Below, one piece after another: positions 29,591 through 39,214 of a DNA stretch of 41,847 nucleotides (within the stretch, counting starts at the first letter, position 1; each line of letters opens with the position of its first letter). The DNA is from Patescibacteria group bacterium. GTDB taxonomy: Bacteria; Patescibacteriota; Patescibacteriia; Buchananbacterales; GWA2-38-13. The notes under the pieces were generated by a model, which made no database searches, had not been told where the DNA came from, and saw only the letters and a list, made by a program, of their open reading frames with translations. Position numbers and translations under genes: made by a program. The stretch is taken from the NCBI GenBank assembly GCA_028712155.1, contig JAQTQO010000010.1:1-41847 (forward strand), in the 5' to 3' direction.

Positions 29591-29619
29591 AGTATAGCAC
29601 TCCCCGGCTAAGGCGACAA
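29591..29619 (-). promoter_or_regulatory. Promoter of the pilin-like gene
   Basis: Minus strand TTGTCG, 17-nt spacer, TATACT, then 8 nt to the ATG. Confidence 0.7.
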
Positions 29620-29621
29620 AA

Positions 29622-30422
29622 TCAGGAACTGGACGGACGTTTCGACGACAGCCACCAGTAGCTTAAGAGCGCGGCACCGAAAGCGATGAGCGCCAGGCTC
29701 ACCACTACCGGGAAACGGACGCCGGAAAAAACCGGCGTCAGGTCAATCCGGTACTGCTCCATGAGCAGACGGATCACCCCGTAACCGACCAGGTACGCCG
29801 CCCCGACCTGGCCGGCATTCTTCCGCCGCTTGAGAAAAACCAGCAGCGTGAAGAACAGCCCGAGATTCAGCACGGATTCGTACAGGAAAGTCGGGTGAAA
29901 ATAGGCGTTCGTCTCGAAGCCCGGCGGCCGGTGGGCGGGGTCGATGAAGATCCCCCACGGCCGGTTGGTAGGGCGGCCGAACAGCTCCTGATTGAAGTAA
30001 TTGCCCCACCGCCCGATGGCCTGACCGAGCGCGACGGCGATGACGATCAGATCGGCCCACTCAAAAAACGGGAGTTTTTTGTGCCGGCAGTACCACAGGA
30101 TCGTCAATGCGCCGGCGAGAATCGCGCCGTGGATCGCCATGCCGCCGTGCCAAACCGCGAATATCTCAAGCGGGTTGGCCAAGTACTGCGGCCAGAACAG
30201 GAGCACTGCGTACAGCCGCGCCCCGATAACGGCTGCGATGATGACGTAGAACGCCAGATCGTATACCGTTTCCGGTGTGCCCAGTTTACGCCCCACCGCC
30301 AGCACACGAATCACACCCACGCCTGCGGCGATCGCCAGCACCACGAAGAATCCGTACCAGTAGACGGTCAACGGACCGAGATGGAAAAGGATCGGCGACG
30401 GGTTGAAGGTATGGAGGAACAT
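29622..30422 (-). CDS. lgt: Prolipoprotein diacylglyceryl transferase Lgt
   Basis: A 266-residue integral membrane enzyme that adds diacylglycerol to the lipobox cysteine of prolipoproteins. YWYGFFVVLAI near the start, GGMAIHGAI with the essential His98, and the Lgt signature GRWGNYFNQELFG (137-149) are present, with about seven membrane helices. Targets in this window are the lipoproteins at 8167-8388 and 36232-36855. No SD. The gap upstream holds the hairpin at 30429-30504. Confidence 0.95.
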   Translation of the reverse strand: MFLHTFNPSPILFHLGPLTVYWYGFFVVLAIAAGVGVIRVLAVGRKLGTPETVYDLAFYVIIAAVIGARLYAVLLFWPQYLANPLEIFAVWHGGMAIHGAILAGALTILWYCRHKKLPFFEWADLIVIAVALGQAIGRWGNYFNQELFGRPTNRPWGIFIDPAHRPPGFETNAYFHPTFLYESVLNLGLFFTLLVFLKRRKNAGQVGAAYLVGYGVIRLLMEQYRIDLTPVFSGVRFPVVVSLALIAFGAALLSYWWLSSKRPSSS

Positions 30423-30428
30423 GCTTGG

Positions 30429-30504
30429 CGCAAATGTAAAGTGTAGATCGAATAGGCGGCTATTCGAATCCCAAATAATTTTCTATTTACACTTTTATTT
30501 TGCG
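30429..30504. repeat. 76-nt imperfect inverted repeat between ppsA and lgt
   Basis: Outer arms of 20 nt (30429-30448 and 30485-30504) match at 16 positions as complements, with CGCAAA and AAAGTGTA as the best blocks. An inner perfect hairpin, CGAATAG, GCGG, CTATTCG, lies at 30449-30466. It could be a small mobile hairpin or an mRNA boundary. Confidence 0.6.
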
Positions 30505-30533
30505 CGTCCCTTTGCCGCAAGAACCGGCCTGCT

Positions 30534-32921
30534 CTATCGCTTCAGCTTCTCTTCGGTCTTCAGGATCGCGAGTGTCGTCTTTACGACGGTATCCGGGTTC
30601 AGCGAAACGGAGTCAATCCCCTCTTCGACGAGGAACTCGGCAAAGTCCGGGAAGTCCGACGGCGCCTGGCCGCAGATGCCGATCTTCTTGCCATTCTTTT
30701 TGGCCACGCGGATGACTTGCGCGACTAGAGTTTTGACCGCGGCATTGCGTTCGTCGTAGACATGGGCGACCAGTTCGGAATCGCGATCCACGCCGAGCGT
30801 TAATTGGGTCAGGTCGTTGGACCCGATCGAAAAACCGTCAAAAATCTTGGAGAATTCTTCGGCCAGTACGACATTGGACGGAATCTCGCACATCACGTAC
30901 ACCTCCAGACCCTTATCGCCGCGCTTCAAGCCGTTCTCCTCCATCACGGAGAGCACCTGATTGCCTTCCGCAATCGTGCGGCAGAACGGGATCATCACCT
31001 TGCAGTTCACCAGGCCCATCTCCTCGCGCACCTTGCGGATGGCTTTGCACTCCAGGGCGAACGCGGCTTTGAACTTCGGGCTGTAGTAGCGGGACGCGCC
31101 GCGCCAGCCGATCATCGGGTTGGATTCCGCCGGTTCGTAGGCGGCACCGCCGATGAGGTTGGCGTACTCGTTGGTCTTGAAGTCCGAGAAACGCACGATG
31201 ACATCGTTGGGGTAGAATGCCCCGCAGATCCGCGCCACCCCTTCGGCCAGTTTGTCCACGTAAAACTGCACCTTGTCCGGGTAGCCGGCCGTCAGCGCAT
31301 CAATCTTGCGTTTGACCGTCCGATCCTTGAGCTTGGTGTAATTCAGTAGCGCATTGGGATGGATTTTGATGTGGTCGTTGATGATGAACTCCTCGCGCGC
31401 CAAACCCACGCCGTCGTTGGGGATGAGCGAGGATTCGAACGCGATATCCGGGCTGCCGACGTTCATCATGATCTTGGTTTTTGGCCGGGCGATGTGCTCG
31501 AGGTCGGTCCGCTTGACATTGAACGCCAGCTTGCCGGCGTAGACCTTGCCGACGGTCCCCTCGGCGCACGACACGGTCACGGGGTTGCCGCTCTTGACCT
31601 TCTTGGTCGCGTCGTTGGTGCCGACGATGCAGGGAATGCCGAGCTCACGCGACACGATGGCCGCGTGGCAGGTGCGCCCGCCGCGCTCCGTCACGATGCC
31701 CGACGCGATCTTCATGATGGGCTCCCAATCCGGATCGGTCATCTCGGTCACCAGCACTTCGCCCGCCTTGAACTGATGGATGCCCGACACGTTGCGGATC
31801 ACGCGGGCGGCGCCGACGCCGATGCGACTGCCCACCGGCACGCCGGTGGTCAGCACCTTACCCGTACCGGTCAGCACGTACTCTTCCAACACGTTGGCGT
31901 TGCGGCGCGATTGCACCGTCTCCGGCCGGGCCTGCACCATGAACAGTTTACCGGTGCGGCCGTCCTTGGCCCACTCCATGTCCATCGGCTTCTGATAATG
32001 ATCTTCCACGATGCACGCCCAGCGTGCCAATTCGAGCACCTCTTTATCGGAGATGGCGAACCGCTGGCGTTCCGCCGGCGTGGTCGGAATGTTCTTAGTC
32101 GCCTGCCCTTTGGTCTTGCCGTAAATCATTTTTATCTTCTTGCCGCCCAGGGCTTTACCGATGATGGGAGAGAAGCCCTTCTTTAACGTCGGCTTGTGGA
32201 CGTAGTATTCATCCGGGTTGACGGAACCTTGCACGATATTTTCCCCCAGTCCGTAGCTCGCGTTGATGAGCACCGCATCACGGAAACCCGATTCGGTATC
32301 GATGGAAAACATCACGCCGGAGCTCGCCAGATCGGACCGCACCATTTTCTGCACACCGATGGACAGGCCGACTTTGAAGTGATCGAATTTCTTGTCCGTC
32401 CGGTAGGAAATCGCCCGGTCGGTGAACAGCGAGGCAAAGCATTTCTTGCAGGCGACCATCAGCGCCTCAACCCCGCAGATGTTCAGGTAGGTCTCCTGCT
32501 GGCCCGCAAACGACGCGTCCGGCAGGTCTTCCGCCGTCGCCGATGACCGCACGGCCACATCCACGTTCTTGCCGTACTCTTTCTCCAGTTTAGCGTACGC
32601 ATCGGTAATCATCTGAACGAGATCCTGGGGGATTTCGGCCGACAAAATCGCGTGCCGGACCGCCCGCCCGCGCGCCTGAAGATTCCGCAGGTCATGCGTA
32701 TTCAGGTCGGAGAGAATCTGGCGGATTTCTTTGCGGATACCGGCGGCGTCCAACAAATGGAAATATGCGGGCGCGGTAATCGCAAAACCGTTCGGGACCG
32801 CCACCCCTTTTGAGGTGAGCTTTTGATACATTTCGCCCAGGGATGCGTTCTTGCCGCCGACCAGCGGCACATCATTGATCCCCAGCGTTGAAAACCATCG
32901 GATGAACGTTGGTGTCTCCAT
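30534..32921 (-). CDS. ppsA: Phosphoenolpyruvate synthase
   Basis: A 795-residue enzyme making PEP from pyruvate and ATP. The N-terminal ATP-grasp part begins GGKNASLGEMYQKL and includes VAVRSSATAEDLPDASFAGQQET. The swivelling domain carries the phosphorylated His419 in GGRTCHAAIVSRELGIPC. The C-terminal TIM barrel has GSNDLTQLTLGVDRD and Cys750 in GICGQAPSD. Length matches PpsA (about 790) rather than PPDK (about 880). With rpiB and rpe it fits a small central metabolism. Its own promoter lies at 32967-32994. Confidence 0.96.
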   Translation of the reverse strand: METPTFIRWFSTLGINDVPLVGGKNASLGEMYQKLTSKGVAVPNGFAITAPAYFHLLDAAGIRKEIRQILSDLNTHDLRNLQARGRAVRHAILSAEIPQDLVQMITDAYAKLEKEYGKNVDVAVRSSATAEDLPDASFAGQQETYLNICGVEALMVACKKCFASLFTDRAISYRTDKKFDHFKVGLSIGVQKMVRSDLASSGVMFSIDTESGFRDAVLINASYGLGENIVQGSVNPDEYYVHKPTLKKGFSPIIGKALGGKKIKMIYGKTKGQATKNIPTTPAERQRFAISDKEVLELARWACIVEDHYQKPMDMEWAKDGRTGKLFMVQARPETVQSRRNANVLEEYVLTGTGKVLTTGVPVGSRIGVGAARVIRNVSGIHQFKAGEVLVTEMTDPDWEPIMKIASGIVTERGGRTCHAAIVSRELGIPCIVGTNDATKKVKSGNPVTVSCAEGTVGKVYAGKLAFNVKRTDLEHIARPKTKIMMNVGSPDIAFESSLIPNDGVGLAREEFIINDHIKIHPNALLNYTKLKDRTVKRKIDALTAGYPDKVQFYVDKLAEGVARICGAFYPNDVIVRFSDFKTNEYANLIGGAAYEPAESNPMIGWRGASRYYSPKFKAAFALECKAIRKVREEMGLVNCKVMIPFCRTIAEGNQVLSVMEENGLKRGDKGLEVYVMCEIPSNVVLAEEFSKIFDGFSIGSNDLTQLTLGVDRDSELVAHVYDERNAAVKTLVAQVIRVAKKNGKKIGICGQAPSDFPDFAEFLVEEGIDSVSLNPDTVVKTTLAILKTEEKLKR

Positions 32922-32966
32922 AGGTTGGATTTCGTTAGTTTTGTTGATTAAAAACGGAATACGGGA

Positions 32967-32994
32967 ATTATAGCAGAATACCTGAGTATGCCAA
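32967..32994 (-). promoter_or_regulatory. ppsA promoter
   Basis: Minus strand TTGGCA, 16-nt spacer ending TGC, then TATAAT (extended -10). The leader is about 40 nt and shows no SD. Confidence 0.75.
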
Positions 32995-33012
32995 GTCTCC
33001 CCCGTCCACAGA

Positions 33013-33040
33013 CGGAGTGCAGCCTTTGGGCTGCACTCCG
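33013..33040. repeat. 12-bp perfect hairpin after the dockerin gene
   Basis: CGGAGTGCAGCC, TTTG loop, GGCTGCACTCCG. No T-run follows. It lies 30 nt past the stop of the minus-strand dockerin gene and may mark its mRNA 3' end. Confidence 0.6.
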
Positions 33041-33069
33041 AGGGTTCTTCAAGTGCTAAAAAACGGCGT

Positions 33070-36000
33070 TTATGGGGCGAAGGTTACGTCCGTGGTAGTG
33101 GCTGGCAGCCGGCTGTTCGGACTGGCCGTGCTTTGGACGCGATACCCGTTCGTCCATTGCTTGTCCGTCAGAGCGGTGGGCGAGGTGATGCCGAACGGCC
33201 CGCTGATGCTCATGTCGCTCCAGATGAAACGATTCCGGTTGAACCGCGTATCGGCATACAGCACATAGGCCGATTCGGGATACGCGATCGTCTGGGAGCC
33301 CCAGAGCGCGGGGAAACCGGTATCACCGAGGAACGAAATGGATAAACTCCCCGACGGGACAGCCGAAGCGCAACCGTTATCGCGCCAGCAGGTTATATCA
33401 CCCTTCAAGGTGAGGAGTTTACTGGTCCCCGCCAGGATGCGGTATGGTGCGACATTGGCCCTCCCGCCCGACGGCCGCAATCCGTCGGAGGTAAACCACA
33501 GGTGATAGATATCCATCCGTCCACCGGGCCACCTGCCGAAGGTGAGCCCGGCCGTCGTGGTGGCCGCCAGCTGCGTTCCGTTGGCGTCCACGATCACGAA
33601 GTTCGTCGTCGTAACTTTTTGCTCATTGACCGCGAAGCCGACCTGGAACTGGTAGATATCGCCCGCGCTATCGGCTTTAATCTTAAAACGATAGAGATCC
33701 TTGCGCAGTCCCGGCGACAACCGGGGCAGCGCGGCGCTGCCGCCGATCTTCTCGCTGACCGGCAAATCGCGGTAGACCGTCACGGTGGGAACGCTCACGT
33801 ACACCGTCCAGTCGTTCAGGGTGGCGCCCGAGAGGGTAATTTGTCTTGGCGGGAGGGTGGTCGCCGAGAGCAGGCCGAGCGCCTTCACGTCGGATTGCCC
33901 GGCGACGGATAAACGGAAGCCCTGGCCCGGCGCACCAACCGACGCAACCGGGTAGCGGGTTACCGGATTCGTATCAACTTTCACCGTAATGTCCTTCGGG
34001 CTCGTCGTCGATACCTCAATCGGATGGCTGGTCAAATCGATCAGCACCGTGGCGCGGTCGAGCCGGTCTGTCGCGGTCGGCGCAATGCCGTTGACAGGCG
34101 TCAATCGGGTGGCCCCATCGTAGAGGTGGATCGCCCGGACCTGGTTGAACGCCGACGCCCGCGGACCACTCGGATACACCGGCCGCGTGCTGTCTCCGGA
34201 AAGTACGATTTTCTCAACACGAATCGGCTCGGTAATTGACGTCAGGCGGAACACGCCAACCTCAATACCATTGGTGTTTCCCGGCAGCAACCCGGCCGGA
34301 TAGTTCGCCGTCAGACCGGAAATCGTTAGCCCCCCTCCCGAGCGAAAAGTGAAATGTTCGCTGACGAAAGTGGTGTAGCTTGGTTCCACAGCCTGCCTAT
34401 TACTATCGACGGCTTTCACTCCGCCGGGTTCGACCGCCACCATAAACGATCCCGCCGTGTCAATCCCTGTGGCAATATCGCCCAAAAGCCGCAAATCCTT
34501 CTGGCTCCCCAAAGGAACCTTCAGCGGTGTTGGAAATACAAAACGGTACGTGCAGCCGCTGATCGTACATCGCTCCTGAACCGGCTGGGAGAGGACAAGG
34601 CGAGTAGTACCCGCATACAATTCAAGGTTACGATATACCCCGGGGTCAGCATTATTGTACACCCAGACCGCAACATTGATTTCGCTCACGAACACATCAA
34701 GGCCTGAATTGCGAGCGTCGAGATTAATGTTTACTGTCTGCACATCCTGCTCGCCTGGAATGAATTCTTTCCGGACCATGGTCGTTACAGCAACGTTCAA
34801 TTTCGCCTGAGGTGTTGGGATGATCGTCATCTGGTTACTCACGGTTGCGCCATATTGCACGGCTATCGGTGTTCCGTCGGCACCCCACGCCCGTACCGCC
34901 TCATTCGCCATGCTTACGGTAAACGTGGCCGTTGTCGTTGCCGGCCCCACGTCGCCGACGACCCGTAATGTCCGGGGTCCGGAAATTACGAGCGGCGAAC
35001 TGCTGGAAATCGAAAATGACCGATAGCACCCCACCCAATCACATGGAGGAGTACTAGTGCTGGTATCAATGGCGATTCGAGTCGTTCCGTCGTAGAGCGC
35101 AAGATTGCCATACGCCACGGACGGCAACGCGCCCTGAGAGGCAACCCGCAAGGTCAAACCGGTCACGGACACCGTTGGGGTCGAAGTACCGAGATTGAAG
35201 AGCAGCTGAGCGGCTTCGAAATTCTTTGTCCCCGCATTAACGGATTGAGCGGGCGGGATACCGGTAAAAGCAACATTCAATCTTCCAGCGGTCACCGGCT
35301 TGCATCCCAACGCATCAACCGTCGGATCGACGCCCAGGCCCGGATACGGGCTCACCGGCGCGGCGCCCCCGAGGTGGAGGTAATTATTTAGGTAGACAGT
35401 ATCGTTGATATCGATTCTTCCGTTGTCGTCGGTATCCGCGGCATCCAAGCAAGGGATCACCCCGCCATGCCATTGCCAGGCATCAATGGCATCAGCATCC
35501 CGATCATCAACATATCCGTCGTCGCTGGCATCGCCGCGCACGAATCGGTCCCCAACACTCACCAGCTCCGGGACCGGCTTGCACCCGAGTTTGTCCGACG
35601 TGGGGTCGACCCCGCGGCTGGGGAACGGGCTCTTCGGCGCATTGCCCCCCATATTCAAATACGAGCTCAAATAAACGACATCCGTAATATCGATTCTCCC
35701 GTTATCATCGACATCCGCGGCATCGGGGCAAGGCAGCGGCACGCTCTGCTGCATCCAGGACGAGATCGCGTCAATATCTTTTTTGTCTAAAAAACCGTCG
35801 TCGTTGGCATTGCCGCGCACGAACGCTTTGCCGAGACTCACCAAATTGGGGTTGGCCACCGCACTATTGGTATTAAGATTGGTATTCACGCCGCCATTGA
35901 TATTCGTATTTTTGTTTCCCCCGCCGATAGCGAGAAATGGGGAAAGCGATGAGCCAACACCGAGCGCCACGCCGACCGACGCGGCAGCGGTTGCGACCGC

Positions 36001-36078
36001 CAGCATCACCGCCACGCGCGTGGTCGTTCCGGTTCTTACCGCGACGGCGGTATCGACGTTAAAATTGGCGTTTGCCAT
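33070..36078 (-). CDS. Large secreted protein with two N-terminal dockerin-like domains and beta-domain repeats
   Basis: A 1002-residue protein. After a hydrophobic segment (about 20-45) comes an Asn/Thr-rich linker (NTNINGGVNTNLNTN). Two dockerin type I-like domains follow, each with paired calcium loops (GNANDDGFLDKKD and DVDDNGRIDITD; GDASDDGYVDDRD and DTDDNGRIDINDT). The rest is beta-rich, with a recurring strand of the form (N/H)L-x-LY-(D/A)-G-(T/A)-TR-(I/L) seen at least three times (NLALYDGTTRI, NLELYAGTTRL, IHLYDGATRL) about 150-200 residues apart. The start at 36078 is chosen by the signal-like N-terminus; AGGAG is only one base from the ATG. It is probably a surface or S-layer-like protein. 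Dockerins are more usual at the C-terminus. Confidence 0.82.
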   Translation of the reverse strand: MANANFNVDTAVAVRTGTTTRVAVMLAVATAAASVGVALGVGSSLSPFLAIGGGNKNTNINGGVNTNLNTNSAVANPNLVSLGKAFVRGNANDDGFLDKKDIDAISSWMQQSVPLPCPDAADVDDNGRIDITDVVYLSSYLNMGGNAPKSPFPSRGVDPTSDKLGCKPVPELVSVGDRFVRGDASDDGYVDDRDADAIDAWQWHGGVIPCLDAADTDDNGRIDINDTVYLNNYLHLGGAAPVSPYPGLGVDPTVDALGCKPVTAGRLNVAFTGIPPAQSVNAGTKNFEAAQLLFNLGTSTPTVSVTGLTLRVASQGALPSVAYGNLALYDGTTRIAIDTSTSTPPCDWVGCYRSFSISSSSPLVISGPRTLRVVGDVGPATTTATFTVSMANEAVRAWGADGTPIAVQYGATVSNQMTIIPTPQAKLNVAVTTMVRKEFIPGEQDVQTVNINLDARNSGLDVFVSEINVAVWVYNNADPGVYRNLELYAGTTRLVLSQPVQERCTISGCTYRFVFPTPLKVPLGSQKDLRLLGDIATGIDTAGSFMVAVEPGGVKAVDSNRQAVEPSYTTFVSEHFTFRSGGGLTISGLTANYPAGLLPGNTNGIEVGVFRLTSITEPIRVEKIVLSGDSTRPVYPSGPRASAFNQVRAIHLYDGATRLTPVNGIAPTATDRLDRATVLIDLTSHPIEVSTTSPKDITVKVDTNPVTRYPVASVGAPGQGFRLSVAGQSDVKALGLLSATTLPPRQITLSGATLNDWTVYVSVPTVTVYRDLPVSEKIGGSAALPRLSPGLRKDLYRFKIKADSAGDIYQFQVGFAVNEQKVTTTNFVIVDANGTQLAATTTAGLTFGRWPGGRMDIYHLWFTSDGLRPSGGRANVAPYRILAGTSKLLTLKGDITCWRDNGCASAVPSGSLSISFLGDTGFPALWGSQTIAYPESAYVLYADTRFNRNRFIWSDMSISGPFGITSPTALTDKQWTNGYRVQSTASPNSRLPATTTDVTFAP

Positions 36079-36151
36079 ACTCCTGAGGTAAAAAAATTTT
36101 AAATTCTTGATATGCGAAAAATGAGCGTCATGACCCCCTGCTCTCACCTAT

Positions 36152-36180
36152 ATTGTAGTTTATTCATTGAAAATTAACAA
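36152..36180 (-). promoter_or_regulatory. Putative promoter of the dockerin gene
   Basis: Minus strand TTGTTA, 17-nt spacer, TACAAT. Confidence 0.55.
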
Positions 36181-36206
36181 AAAAAGCGGATGTGGATAAT
36201 CCGCTT
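36181..36206 (-). terminator. Terminator of the 207-residue lipoprotein gene
   Basis: AAGCGGAT (36184-36191) pairs with ATCCGCTT (36199-36206), followed on the minus strand by TTTTTTTG. Confidence 0.85.
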
Positions 36207-36231
36207 CAAAGAGATCATACAAAGAGGCCTT

Positions 36232-36855
36232 TCAATGACCGCTCGCAGCGTGCATCAAATGCCGCCGGGCGATGCTCGACGAAGTGCCGGACGTTACGAT
36301 CCGCTCGGCCGCCCGCTCCGGAACACCGGACACGACCACGAAAAGATCGGGTTCACCCTGGACAACGGATACCGACTGGCGGTACGGCGGGCTTTCGGCC
36401 TCGGCATCGCCGAGGAAACGCGTGAAAGCGGCGCTCGCGAGCACCGTACGTCCCTCCCCCTGACTGATCTGCAGCGTCGGGGTTTCCCAGTTGTGAATGT
36501 TGAATAGAAATTCAACGAGCAGAGCGCGGGCGTCACCGACCCGGTGCGTTATCGTTCGGTCGACATGACCGCTGAATACCGTGGCGTGCGCCAGGACCTG
36601 GCCGTCTTCAGCAACCGCCAGGATGGTCACGCACAGATCGGGGTCGACGGGCTCTTGCAGCGCCTGCGCCAGCACCCGCCCGATGGCCCGGCCGGCCAGC
36701 TGACCGTGATAATCGGACACCATGACCTGCCGAAACGTCCCCAGGCCGATAGACGGCGGACTGGGCGCCAACTGAATTTTTTTCGGCGAACTTGCACAAC
36801 CGGCTCCCATGATCGCTCCATACACCGCGGCGCACCACCAACTCCTCGCACACAT
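36232..36855 (-). CDS. Predicted lipoprotein, 207 residues
   Basis: The N-terminus MCARSWWCAAVYGAIMGAGC is a signal with lipobox MGAGC, then CASSPKK as linker. The mature domain has FRQVMVSDYHGQLAGRAIGRVLAQAL, DLCVTILAVAEDGQVLAHATVFSG and a C-terminal DLFVVVSGVPERAAERIV: an alternating alpha/beta pattern that does not match a family I know. GAGGTGA lies close upstream of the ATG. It has its own terminator and sits alone between the dockerin gene and groEL. Confidence 0.65.
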   Translation of the reverse strand: MCARSWWCAAVYGAIMGAGCASSPKKIQLAPSPPSIGLGTFRQVMVSDYHGQLAGRAIGRVLAQALQEPVDPDLCVTILAVAEDGQVLAHATVFSGHVDRTITHRVGDARALLVEFLFNIHNWETPTLQISQGEGRTVLASAAFTRFLGDAEAESPPYRQSVSVVQGEPDLFVVVSGVPERAAERIVTSGTSSSIARRHLMHAASGH

Positions 36856-36965
36856 CGGATCACCTCGCTTCGGAAAGAACGGCGACGAAACGCCAGGCGA
36901 ACCACTCGCCTTACCCGCCAGCGTAGCACGGTCTAATAGCGGATGGCCAACGCAAAAACGTAACC

Positions 36966-36992
36966 AAAAACCCCGCCGGCCGGCGGGGTTTT
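36966..36992 (-). terminator. Terminator after groEL
   Basis: A perfect palindrome of AAAACCCCGCCGG and its complement (36967-36992). T-runs lie on both sides, so it works in either direction. Confidence 0.9.
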
Positions 36993-37013
36993 GTTGATAC
37001 GAAATGTTTTTCC

Positions 37014-38702
<1,689 letters not shown>

Positions 38703-38717
38703 TTACGAGATATTCAT

Positions 38718-39008
38718 TTAGGATTCCACCACCGCGAGAACATCCTCATCGGTGAGAATTTTGTACTCGACGTTGTCGACCTTGACCTCTTCACCGGCGT
38801 ATTTGCCGAAAATCACGCGGTCGCCAACCTTCAGGTTGAACTTGGTGATTTTCTCGCCCGTGCCGATGGCGATGATCTTGCCCTCGGCTTTTTTCTCCTT
38901 ATCGACAGTATCGGGCAGAATGATGCCGGTTTTGGTTTTCTCCTCTTCGGTCAGCGGCTGGGCGATCACGCGATTGCCCAACGGCCGCAGCTTTGCTTTC
39001 TCGGGCAT
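38718..39008 (-). CDS. groES: Co-chaperonin GroES
   Basis: A 96-residue lid protein of the chaperonin. LRPLGNRVIAQPLTEEEKTKTGIILPDT carries the mobile loop (TKTGIILP), and VGDRVIFGKYAGEEVKVDNVEYKILTDEDVLAVV is the C-terminal barrel. First gene of groES-groEL. No SD is seen ahead of its ATG, although the leader is about 90 nt and carries CIRCE. Confidence 0.97.
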   Translation of the reverse strand: MPEKAKLRPLGNRVIAQPLTEEEKTKTGIILPDTVDKEKKAEGKIIAIGTGEKITKFNLKVGDRVIFGKYAGEEVKVDNVEYKILTDEDVLAVVES

Positions 39009-39053
39009 AGGCCAAAAGAATTACGTTTTGACTGAGTTAATTATTATTAATAA

Positions 39054-39080
39054 CTGGCACTCTAGATTATTGAGTGCTAA
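39054..39080. promoter_or_regulatory. CIRCE element (HrcA operator)
   Basis: On the minus strand TTAGCACTC, nine bases, GAGTGCCA: the CIRCE consensus TTAGCACTC-N9-GAGTGCTAA with one arm slightly altered. It lies in the groES leader, downstream of the start point. hrcA itself is not in the window. Confidence 0.93.
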
Positions 39081-39106
39081 ACGTCTTGGTAGCGCCATGG
39101 TAAGGC

Positions 39107-39136
39107 ATTATAGAGAATTTGTCAAGCCGCTGTCAA
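39107..39136 (-). promoter_or_regulatory. groES-groEL promoter
   Basis: Minus strand TTGACA, 18-nt spacer, TATAAT: all 12 consensus positions. A second TTGACA lies inside the spacer but only 7 nt from the -10. Confidence 0.85.
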
Positions 39137-39214
39137 ATGGCAAAAATGAGGCAAAATTTGACGATTTGGCAATAAAAAAATTACCGCTGAAATCGCCCGA
39201 AAACGGGGCACGGA

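Noticed and set aside
39113-39125. Second TTGACA at 39120-39125 as the groES -35
   Set aside because: It is only 7 nt from the TATAAT; the TTGACA at 39131-39136 has an 18-nt spacer.
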